Shown piece by piece: positions 25,601 through 37,300 of a stretch of 64,000 nucleotides of DNA; within the stretch, counting starts at the first letter, position 1, and each line of letters begins with the position of its first letter. Under the pieces are notes generated by a model. It worked only from the letters and a program-made list of their open reading frames with translations, searched no databases and was not told the DNA's origin. Both the position numbers and the translations under genes were made by a program. The stretch is taken from NCBI RefSeq assembly GCF_000003815.2, contig NC_049984.1, forward strand, positions 7,162,998 to 7,226,997. Direction: 5' to 3'. Source of the stretch: Branchiostoma floridae (lineage: Eukaryota > Chordata > Leptocardii > Amphioxiformes > Branchiostomatidae).

Positions 25601-25791
25601 CGATCCGCACACTCCAAGATGGCCGCCGTCGGTCAGAATATCGTGTGGCGTTCGTCCCAAGAATCAGAAGAATTCTCGGATTTATTCGCTATACGACGAG
25701 TGTTTCCTTATATTAGTGAAATGATGACGAAGATTTCGTTACGACGCAGTGGTTTTTATTTGGAGGGTTGCTGAAATTCTCCTGTATTAGT
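25600..25791 (+). promoter_or_regulatory. Candidate 5' untranslated first exon of the palmitoyltransferase gene
   Basis: The segment ends in a good donor, AGT|gtaagt, at 25791. The next exon has an acceptor (gccgacag) at 26604 followed 15 bases later by the start codon. Splicing would place the YY1-like motif near the transcription start. A 51-codon upstream frame (25619-25774), starting at the ATG inside that motif, would end before the donor. Transcription start and splicing are inferred. Confidence 0.4.
25615..25627 (+). promoter_or_regulatory. YY1-like core promoter motif
   Basis: CAAGATGGCCGCC matches the well-known YY1 motif (AAGATGGCGGC-type), which in animals often sits just downstream of the transcription start and overlaps an ATG. 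Its location, about 1 kb upstream of the first palmitoyltransferase coding exon, suits that gene's start region. Confidence 0.5.
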
Positions 25792-26339
25792 GTAAGTATT
25801 TGTAGTAAATGTATTCATGTTTCTTGTTACGTTCTAGGAACTCATTTACTTTACAGAATTGCAAAATAGATACGAAAATGATTGGTATGGGTGTACAATA
25901 GAGAGTACTGTAGTACTGTACGAACTGCTCACGTTTTACGGTTATTGTACACACTCATACTGCAGTCAAACCTGTTGCAAGAACTTTTTTTCATCCCCAA
26001 TAAGTCAAGAATATTGCTGTAAATGGGATATTAGAAAATATTTTGGGACACAAGTGAAATACTATTTTATCAAAATCCAACGGCAAAGATTTTTTTCCAG
26101 ACTTCCGAGTATACATGTGCAGCAACAGGAATTGTAATACTAGTATGTGAAGGCCCCTGACGTGTAAATAGTTCTCACATTGATCATTGTCCCATTTTGC
26201 ATATCAATGTCTACAGTGCTTTCTTTATGTTTTAGGGGCCTTAACCTTTGAAATATGACCCACAATTCTTGTCGCTGCACTCGCAAGCACTCGGAAACAA
26301 GAATACAATGCTTATAATGCAAGGGGAGGACTTATTATT

Positions 26340-26490
26340 GCGTGGGACCGCGTGGCGCAATCGGCAGCACGTTTGACTCAGGTCCAGAAGGTCCTGAGTT
26401 TTAACCCCGCCGTGTCACCGATCTTGTGCCCTTGGGAAAGGCACTTTACATGACTTTCCTCACTCAAGTGAAAAATGAGTATATAGGCTA
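26340..26490 (+). mobile_element. tRNA-derived SINE, plus-strand copy
   Basis: Head: A-box-like TGGCGCAATCGG, then about 40 bases later a weak B box (GAGTTTTAACCCC). This is followed by the tail ATCTTGTGCCCTTGGGAAAG then GCACTTTACATGACTTTCCT. The same head-tail order appears in reverse at 2735-2897 and in diverged form at 27345-27480. It is not a functional tRNA: the anticodon arm does not fold properly and there is no conserved TTC in the T loop. Confidence 0.65.
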
Positions 26491-26619
26491 CAAAAGTCTT
26501 CAGCAAGTTGAAGTTGGTAACCTCAAAAGTCAAAACGAAAGAAGATTAAGTGATGGTAAACTGCCATGAAAATTAGATAATAACTTCATATTTCCTGCCG
26601 ACAGTAAACCACAGCGGAT

Positions 26620-29600
26620 ATGTGTTGCTGTAAAGACAAGGACTCCCCGGATCCTGGGTCCAACGCAGCACTGGCTGTACAGAAACCCAGGAAGAATGGC
26701 TGGAGCTGGCCCCTCCACCCCTTCCAACTGGTGGCGTGGTTTTTCATCGCCTACTTTGGAGTCATCCACTTCGGGGTACTGGTGCCCGTAATGCCAGCGG
26801 AATGGCAGATTGCCGGATATATTGTATCCTTTTCTATGATGATGTGCTTGACTTACTTGACTTACTGACTATATGTACCATAATACTTGAATGTACGTTA
26901 GTTTTCATACAAAAATGTTTTGATTATGGTTACGGTTATGAATACCAGTGTATCTGAAGGCAGTTCTCAAAGACTGTACATTTTGGGTTTAACTTAAGAT
27001 GTGGCATGATCTTTGCTTTCAAAGAATTCTCAAAGACTGATGATATCAATGAATCAGATGTAATTATTAAAGGTGAGGAAACAAATTCTGGATCTGTGAT
27101 GGCCTTGTGCCGTACAAGACTCTGAAAGTTAAAGTGACCCTAATGCTGTCAACAGGTATAACCTTATAAGTGTCCTTCCCAATCCAAGGTCCTATGCAAC
27201 ATGCATGTGTTTGATTATGTTTAAGCATGACTTAATGGAGTCCATGTTAGTGCAAGCTGATGAAGCCTTAAATCTTCATGCACTGCTGCATTCACTTCTG
27301 ATGATCAAAAGTGAACACGAGAAGTTCAGGTGCGCTGTTGTGGAATAGATTGGCGCCGTATGACCTTGTGGTTAGGGTTCTGGTGTTGACACAGAATCTA
27401 CAAGTTCTGAGTTTCAGTCCCTGACAGGTTCCAATGTTGAGACCTTTGGAAAAAAACTTAACACAAATTTTTCTACCAATTATTGCTACCAAAGAGGCCC
27501 CAAAACACAAAATGCCCCCAAATACTCTTAGTATCAGGATTTCTGTAACTATGTTTGTAAACAACCTTCATATCCCGTGGAAAAAATTGACATTTAAATT
27601 TTGAGCAAGTGAAAAGTTGGTTTGACATGTAAATTCTTTTAATGTACCTGCCCAATGGGACAAGTGAATTTTAGCAAACTTGTTCAACCCTGTATAGCCA
27701 GGTCTTTCTTTGAAGAAAGCCACACTTCTAGCATTCTAAAGATCCCACCACACATATTGATAAGAGTAAGGGTTTGCTCAGGTTTGAGTATTGGATTAAT
27801 TCAGCTGGCTTAAAGTATCTGTATAAAAGTGATGTGACACCTTGAGGCTGTACACTTGTTATACATTGAATAAGTACAAACATGATGAGGACAGGTGACT
27901 TGTCAAAACAAGGTGGCAGGCGGCGATTTTAGCTGCCTACTTACATTTTTCCAGCCGGCTACTTTGGGGTAGAATTAAAAAAAATAAAAGTTTAAGTCCA
28001 GTGCTCCCCGTTAAAAAATCCCCCAGCAATTTGTTTTGATAAGCCTCTGGCAGTTTTCTGATAGTTGGCCCCCGGTTAGGGGTCATAGCGGGTAACCTAT
28101 GCCGAATTTTTTTGAAATTCAGGATTTTTTTGTCAATTTAAAGTTTAAAGATAACAATAAAAGTTACCCAAAATACACCCTCAAACCATATTTAGGGGTC
28201 TACATTTAAAAACTTTGTGGCTCGCCGGAAGTCGCTACGCGCCTTGCCTGCTACTTTCATATATTAGCCCCCTACTCTAAAAGTTTGTGACAAGGCTGGG
28301 ACTCGGTGTGCAGCAGTCAATCATGCTAGTCTGTATTAATGAGTCACTGTTTCTGGACAGCTACCAGTGATATTTCTACAGTGTATAGGTTGATGTATCC
28401 TTAACCATATACTCAAGATTGTTGGTATATTCCTGGCGCTTCACTGCATTCTGCATATATGGAGCCTGACTGTGAACCCTGCAGATGATAATGTAATACG
28501 CAAGTGGAAAGGGCTGGAACCCAAGAAATATGACCGAACCATGCAAGCTCATGTCATTGAGAACAACAGATGTTACATCTGCGACACTGATGTGTAAGTA
28601 GAAATTTCACAAATCGTGTTTTTGCTACAGTAAGAATAACTATAATAAATAGTGTGTTCATTTTGGCAGTACCGTCTGCAAAGTCTTTGCTGTTCTCTTG
28701 AGGTTTCATGTGTAATAAGAGTTTGAAGAGCTCATACCTCCAAGAGATATTCAGAGGTTTTGCAAAACAAAATCAACAATAGTTACCCCATGGGCAGGGC
28801 GAGTTTTCTGTGTATATCACCAGGCCTGCCCACCGAGGGGTTTCTAGTCCTCGGGGGAGGGGGAGACTAGAAATCCCCGAGGTGGCGGGCCTGGTGATAT
28901 ACACAGAAAACGAGGCCACGGCCATGGGGTAACGAACTTAGCCCATGGCATACTTCCCCGAAGCTTTTCTAGTTCATCAGCTTTACAAAATGTTACTTTA
29001 TTTTGTCCTAAAAGTCCGCAATCTTTCTTGTTATTGCTTGAAAAGCTGTGACAGACAGTGTCAGGCTGTAACAACACAAGGTCATTAATCTTGTCAAGAC
29101 CTTCCCGGGTAAGGTGCCTGAAGAGACAGAAAGTCTGGTCATATTCCTCTGGGCAATTAGAAGTCTAGACTAGTATTGGTCAGTTATCACATGACACAAT
29201 TCTAGTCCCAGAAGATGGGCTCAAAGGTAAGCGAGGATTGGTCAGAACAGGTCACATGCGTATATCACCCACACTTTTTAGGCTGATATCACCACACTTT
29301 TCTTGATATCTCCACAATTTTCTTCTGATATCACCACACTTTTCTCCTCATTTGCATGAAATAGCAGCACACTTTTTTCATAGGGACATACTATGTGGAT
29401 ATAGCAACAGAAAATGGGGGCTTCTCATTGGCTGAGGGGAAGTAGCCATGGGCTAAGAAAAGTCCCAATATTATTTTTGCAATCTACAGTATATATTTGC
29501 TCATTTTACAACTGCTTTCTACGATGGACAGTATGATTGAAAACTGGACCTCTTTCTGGATATATTCTGGAAAAAATTATTATGTTTTGCATTTTTGCCT

Positions 29601-31259
29601 GTAATTGTAACTTTAATTACAGACTAGATAATATGGTACATTGATGCATAACTGAATTGGAGCTTTTATGTCTTACAGGTGTGCGTCTGCAAAACATTGT
29701 CGCCTTTGCAATAAATGCGTGTCTGGGTTCGACCACCACTGTAGATGGCTCAACAGCTGCATAGGCGACAAAAACTATAAGTAGGGATATTACATTATGT
29801 TTGTTGATTGATATCTGTAAGTTACATGTAGACCGGGACAGTGGTATTTAATTTTATCTAATTTTCACATGATATTTTTATAAGTTAATAAGTTAATAAT
29901 TTTGATGATAATGTGGTACAAATGTATGTAGCCATGCTTGGCAGCTGTCCACTTTGAGTTTGACTCTAGTTAACATGTTTATGTTTGCTAAACCACAAGT
30001 TGACAAGTCATATTATATCACTTACATGATAGTTTTTCTTGTAATAAAGGATAGGTTTATTCTATTTTTGGACTGAGGACCACTATCATTTTAAACAGGG
30101 CTATGCTGGCCCAAAACTGCCTAGCAAATGCCTCTCCAAACATTTCAAGTATTGAAACAATCCGTAGACCAAAACAAACAGCTATATATCTATGTAATAA
30201 ATAAGTGCATGATATACAAGCGCCATTGAATTCATTTTTATGCTCTGTTCACAGGTTGTTTATTTCCTGTCTGGTGTCTGCGCTGGTGGGAGCCGTACTT
30301 ATTCTGGCCATCTCTATTTACGTTACGGTGATGTATTTTGTGGACCCGTCAGCCCTACACTATGCTCAACAAGGTAGGTGCCACATGTAGCATAGAACAC
30401 ACTTGCAAAACAGAAAGAAGATTATAGATTACAGATTGGGGGAGGGGGGAGCAAGGTTTAAGTCACTAGTAACAAAACTGAAAGATTGCCCTTTTGACCA
30501 AGCAGATTGGTGTAGAAATACATGTGTTTAACATCAGTACCGAGGACAGTGCGGGTACAGATTTTGAAATTTTCCCAGACCAACCTTGCGACAGCTTGCA
30601 CCTTCGACACTCGGAATCGTGAATATATTTTGGGGGCATCGCCCTCGCTAAAACCATGTGTCTTTCTAACAGAATTGTCATCAAATTTAGCTTAGTCTGG
30701 CAGCAAAATATGCGCGCCAAAACGTAGGAAATGGCGTTTTAGAGGGTCAAGATTTCAAATTTTCGTAATTCGTAAAAGTTCGCCCCCCCAAACGAAATTT
30801 GGTGCCGCCGCCTCTGAAGGAAAGTGTACACAGCACCAAGGAAAGTGTAGTCAGCACCAAGGACAGTGGGGGTAGCACCAAGGAAAGTGTAGTCAGCACC
30901 AAGGAAAGTGTGGGTAGCACCAAGGACAGTGTAGCCTGTACCAAGGACAGTGTAGGCAGCACCAAAGGACAGTTCAGTCAGCACCAAGGACAGGGTAATT
31001 GATATAAGTCTGTACCATTACCAATCTGTAACAATTGTCCTCGTTAATGCTTTATTTCAGGGATTCTTGTGAGTGCCGTCGTTACCCCAGTCGCGTCTGA
31101 CCTTCCCAGTGTCACACCCAACGTGTTGAGTAACGATACGTCAATTCTTCCAGCAACTACCCCAGGCCAGAGCAGTTCCATGACTTGTAAGCTCTTCTTT
31201 GCCACCTGTCATGTTAGTAAACATCCCGAACAGCAGTCTCATCATTCCTGGCCTGATAA

Positions 31260-31308
<49 letters not shown>

Positions 31309-34300
31309 GTCTGTCTCTCTCACTCACTCATTAGCCTCTCTCTGTCTCTCACTCACTCTCTGTCTCTGTCTGTCTGTCTCTCTGTCTCTCTTTTTGATGC
31401 TGATTGTCTGGCAAACAGGTCAGATGCCATAGCAGGTTGTCTGATAGACACTGCAAGGCTACCTCCTCATTAGCTCTTAATATGAACAAATATTGTCAGA
31501 TCTATAACTTTTGTATTTACTCTATGTAGGACTATTCCCCTCATGTATTACATGTAGAATGGTGTTAGTATTATTCTGTATTGTTTCAATGATATTAATG
31601 CTTTTTTCCATCTTTCTTTCTTCTACTACAGATAAGTATTACTTATTTGCGGAGGTACCCGGGGAGGCGTTTGTGAGTATCGTGATTTTAACATCACTCC
31701 TCTGCGTGGTCGCGATGCTTCTCCTGGGACATCTACTGTGCTTCCATCTGTACCTGAGTGAGTAAATGTGTACTTTTATTCCAAATCATATGTATTGTTG
31801 AATGTGAATACACCTTTCTCACGCAGCGGCCATGATAGATCTAAAGCAAGTTCAATGAGGCAAACAATAGACTGTCCATCATAATTAATAGTTCAACCAA
31901 TGATGGCATGGAAATTAGAAAATGGACCAATAAGAGAATGGCTGCATGTTCGTCAAATATTTGCATTATTATGTTTTTATTTTGCATCTCTTAAGGGACT
32001 ATGGGATCAGTACGCGAGTCTAAATTGCTACATATTTCGCTGCATAACACTGGTTATAATATTTATCATTTGAACTTATATTGTGAAAATTTGTGTGGTC
32101 TGGGGAAAAACTAAATGGGAGCTGATTTTAGAAATAAGTTTTGTCTGTTTGCCTCATTGACCTCGTCTTCAATCTATGATGGCCGCCGCGTGAGAAAGGT
32201 GTATAGCAGGGGCTGAAATACAGGTAAAATTGTAGCTGCGCAGGTATTTCTGGTGTCTACCTGCACCTAATCTGCACTGGTCCATGTGCTTGGTTTTATA
32301 CATAAATGTCCCGTAACGTATATGTATATGGATTGGCATTAGCTGCATTGACTTTTACCACTCTATATAGATTATAAAAGAAAAAATAGCAATGGTTCCT
32401 GAATAATTTTAGTATGAGCCATTCTTCCTAAATTTAGAGAGGTAAAATTTGTCTAGTGCAGGTAATTTTCAATGTTACCTGCACCAGTACTAGTGCAGAT
32501 ATGCAGAAAATGGTATTTCAAGCCCTGTATAGTGTTTTCAGGTTTCTCATTACTTCATCTGTTCTGTAGCTAGTCCTTCTGATACAGATACTGAGTCCAT
32601 TTTGTAAAATTTTGTTGGAGAAGAATTCAATTATCACATGATTAACATTCTCCTCTGTGTTTAAGGACATGTCTCAGAGCTGTCTCCAGGATCTTTCCCT
32701 ACGTCCCAAGACAAAAATGTGATTTTGGGAAAAATTTAACCCCATCTGTCCTCCAAACCCCAAACTTCATGACATGAAAGAGGTGAAAGTGTATTTTTGC
32801 AAACTTAAAATGACAGATTTAACAACGAAATTTAACAACACGAACTCCCAAACAATGAGTGGGATAGGAAAAAACTTAAAGCTGGAGATAGTCCTGTAAT
32901 ATACTAATTGTAAAGTTTGATTCCACAGGTTCTCCACAAAATTATACAGTGCTCTTTACTTTTAAGTTATTTAAAGTATGTATGTATAAGTTAAACTTAA
33001 TATTTGCCCTTTTTAGAGTGTCGTGGTATGAGCACATATGACAGGATATTGGAGACAAGGAAGGCCATGGAAGAACAGGAAGAAGAGATCAGGGTTCTTA
33101 AGGAACTTGGATACTACGAGGAAAAGAGTGTCAGATACTATGTGAGGAAGATCAGACAGTTCTTTGCAAGTTGTATAGGAGGATGTTTGGCAGTACTGGC
33201 AGCTGCCTTCATCAGTGGTCCCAGGAGGTGCTTTAAGCACGGTCAGTCAGCCTTGTCTGTGCAGTCAGTGTTCTTTAGCAGTTCTCAGTTTAGTTGTCAT
33301 GCAGTTGCATGGTTGTTCCAAGAGTTCTTTATATATAGATAGCCAATTCATGTCATATGATATCTATGCTCAATTATGTCTAGAGCTAGTTCTTCAAAGC
33401 TATTGGAAGACTTAGTGAAGAAAAAAGAAGTTGGCAAAAGATGTGGTGAAAGCCATTTCATGATGTCTATTTTTGCCCTATTGCCTTTGAACCCCAATAG
33501 TTCCTATTTGGTAGTCTCCCCACCATATTCTGCAAGCCTAAATTTGGGCCCAAACGTACATTTAGCCAATTAAAGGCTGGATTACTAATAGGTACAATAA
33601 TAGATAGATTTTATCAATTTTAGAATGAAACCACAAATGTTCAGAATCATCACAAAACTTGAAGAACTTAAACTAGATTTAGTCAGATGAAATGACACAA
33701 AATGCATGTAGCTGGATTAAATAGCCCATTTGTTAATGTACTCTATGAAATCTTAGCTTGCAGCAGAACCTTTGTTCTGAAGTTTCTGAGAAAGATAATG
33801 TGCTGTTGCCGCAAAAGTGGTAGAGTTGAGAGCTATGAGGACATGGAGAGAGGGGAGGTCTCTAGCTCAAACAGACGCACCAGATCTAGAGAGAAGGCAG
33901 ACAGGAAACCCCAAAGGAACGTGGTCAGTCAGTCAGTCAGTCAGGTTGTCGCATAAGATCAGTTTAGGTAGCTGTAGCTAGGAAAATGGTAGAAACAAGA
34001 CTTGGTGCAAATGTTTCTATAATTACACCTGTAAAGAAACTTTTAAGTTAAAACAGTCTGGCCATTTGATGGCTTGTTGGTAGATCCAAAACTATAAAAG
34101 CATACAGTCGTGTACTTCATTTTTCTAAAGGAAAATTGGGTATGTTTCCAGCTTTTTAAGCACCATGTTATATTATTATAGCTATGCAACCAGGTTTTCC
34201 TAGCAATGTCATTACCAACTTAGTCAACAACCAGTATAGTGATCCCTCTAGGACATTGGGTACAGTATAGATTTACTAGAATATAGCAAAAACAAATCTT

Positions 34301-37300
34301 AATGCAGTATTGTACCTAACCTTGCAACGTTTCTGTAGTATCATTCTCTGAGAACTATTGACAGGTTGAGTGACTTGAGTTACTCTTTCTCCCCCTTGTC
34401 TCTGTGCACAGTGGTAACATGCTGCCAGATTAACGTGGTGCACCCTGACCCAAACGGGCAGGTAGAGACTAGTACTGTTGATTCAGCAAAGGCTGGCACT
34501 GACAAAGGCAGAGGCAGTCCCACAGAAGGTTAGACAGATGTATTAGAACAGCAAAGGGAACGTTTTGTTGTTACTTTGTTTTAGGTCAAAGTTGTAGCTG
34601 GTGGAAAGAAAGATTTTTGTTTTATAGGCCTTCTTGACTTCAACTGTTGGCTTATGTTGGAAGTAAATTGTGCATTCAAAGAGTTATTGAGAATTGTTTT
34701 GCTATGAAATGTAGATTGCAACAGAATCCTATGTTTTCTGCATCATAGACCATAGAAAAGGAGGTTGTTTCAGTTTGCTGTCATAATATTCAGTAATACT
34801 TGTTTGTTGTGACTTCAATGTACCAGTTTAAAATTTATTTAGGTAGAGGCTCATATAACTGCAGGAGTATAATAAATCAGTAAGTACTAAGCTCCAATGC
34901 AGGGCTTGTTGAACAACACACTGTGTCTCTGTTTTGCATATTTGTATAGGAAGCCTAGCCAGTGGTTCATGCTCAGAAAGCACAGTATCAGAGACAGACA
35001 GGGCTGACTACCAGCCAGCTAGGGAGAGTCCTAGCTCAGGAGCCACAGTGCCAAAGACAGTCAACACTCATTCTCAGCCAGCAGCTTGGGAAGGACCAAG
35101 CTACTTGGTCAGATCAGGAAAGCCTTATCCAAGGCCAAAAGAAAAGAAGAGCTTGTGGAACAGGTTGACATGCCTGTGTACAAAGGGTAAGGGCAGAGAT
35201 AGCCAGTGAGGGTTATAAAAATTGTTCCTTGCACTGTTGTCTCAGGCTGTTCTGGTTACTTTAGGATAACAAAGTTTTGTTTCAACCAATGGTTGGTTTA
35301 TATGATACCTTGTACTAACCCGTTTTTCATTATTGAGAAGGAAAGAGGAGACCAATATACACACACCAGTTCTGACCCATGTGGCCACTCTGACTTCTTA
35401 TGATGTTTCAGTTCTTGACATGAATGCTGACAATGTTTTAAACTTTTTGTGCCTTTCACTAGCAGTAGAGGGTGCTATCTCATTTACGTCATGTTCACAT
35501 TTTTCTGCAGAGTCTTCTTCTTTGGGGGACTGTATTTTCAAGAATTGTCAGAACGAACTGTTGACCAAAAACTACAGCAAACTAAAATATCTCCACAAGA
35601 AAGCCAAACTTTGTACTTTGAACACATTTATGACCAAAGAATGCTGTCATAAACAAATGTGACAGTTTGTTACTGCTACATTACTAACCTACATAACACT
35701 CATGATATAGATGGTTTCAAAGTCATAGAAAAGCATCACCGGTACTTGTACAGTGTCCCATTGCTTCACTTAACTCATAGCTGAGTGCTTTGTCTTATTT
35801 TCCAGTGTGCAATAGCCTTTCCACATATGATTACATCATGCGGGGCAGAGAGAAGGCCAAGCAGTCTTCACCTGAGTCAAGCCAGCAGAACCTTAAGGTG
35901 TTGTGAGCTTTTGCATGACTTCAAACTCATGAAAGCTTCCACATTAACCAGTAATGCATTCATTCAATGCTCTGACACTGTTTAAAGATTTTTTTTTACA
36001 ATTACCAAACTCAACCCTTCCTATTCATTTGCATTTTGCATAAATAAGACAATATTAATCATCTTTACATGTATAGAGTTCAAAATTTAATGCAATATAC
36101 ACAATGTCATGTGTTTTTGAATCCTAGGTTTTCTTAATTTGTCTGATATATTAAAAGGAAAGATTGGTAAGCCAATGAATTTCTAATAAGTGAGACCACA
36201 TACAAGTATGACATGTAACAGTTAACATGCGCCAAAAAGCAATTACTCAAGTGACTGGATATGATTTTGGAAACGGTCAGACGTTTCAACTGGCTTCCAC
36301 CAGTTTTTGTCAGTGACACTGAAGTGATCTGGAGATTTCCAAAATCATATCCTGTTACTTGAGTAATTGCTTTTTGGCATATGTTAACTGTTACATATCA
36401 TACTTGTATGTGGTTCCACTTGTTACAAATTTATTGGCTTACCAATCTTTCCTTTGAATATATCAGAAAAATTAAGAAAACCTGGCAATTCAAAAACAAA
36501 GGTAATTGCTTTTTGGCATACCTTATTACTTGGATGTCTATCCCTCATCGACGTAACAGTTAACAGTCTATTAATGGCATTATTGTTTGTGACCAATCCA
36601 CAGGGTAATAAGGTTGCACCAGTAGCAATGATCTCGCGAGAGCAGGGCCTCCATGAAAGCATGGAGAACGGGTACGTTCCAGAGAATGGGTACCACCATG
36701 GTAGCTACGACCCAAACAGTTCCGACGAGGACACCAGGTAAGAAAACTGCTTCGTGTACTTAACTTTGGATCATCATAAAAAATAATGCATCCTTTTTTT
36801 AAAGACAATGGCCATTAGAGTTGTTGACTTTACAGTGACTTGATTTCGCAGTAGAGGAAAATGGGGGTTTACAAGTCTTCTAAGTTGTACAGTAGCAAGA
36901 CACGTGCACGTGTTTGCAGTGCAGTACCACAAATATGACCAGCATAAATCCAAGGTGAATATGCTACAGTAAGGATCCACCCATTGAGGACTATGCAGTG
37001 TAAAGTAGAGTGGACACAGTCCTCAAGCTACCAATATCTTCTGCAACACACTTGTCTGTCAGCAAGACTGAATCTTGAGCTGTATGAGTCCAGTCTACCT
37101 AACCCCTGTATATTTCAGGCTTTAGGCCATACCAGTTTAGATTCTTGGTTCACAGATTTTTAAAAAAATAATAAAAAACATGCTTAACTGGAAAAAACAC
37201 AAAGAAAACAAAGCCAGAGGACCAAGTTTATGCCTTGGTTTTTTGAAGTGAATAAAGTCGCATTCAAATTTTTCTCCCTGCCCTATGCTTTTATGATGCC

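Noticed and set aside
26345-26420. Possible tRNA gene
   Set aside because: A box is good but the B box lacks the conserved GGTTCGA core and arms do not pair; the attached tail recurs elsewhere, so it is a SINE head.
30817-30995. CRISPR-like repeat array or repeat-protein exon
   Set aside because: Units are contiguous with no unique spacers, the host is a eukaryote, and no splice sites bound the block.
36559-36603. Extension of palmitoyltransferase exon 36604 upstream ([12 protein letters not shown])
   Set aside because: The frame is open by chance; the polypyrimidine/cag acceptor at 36603 and the phase of the previous exon favour a start at 36604.
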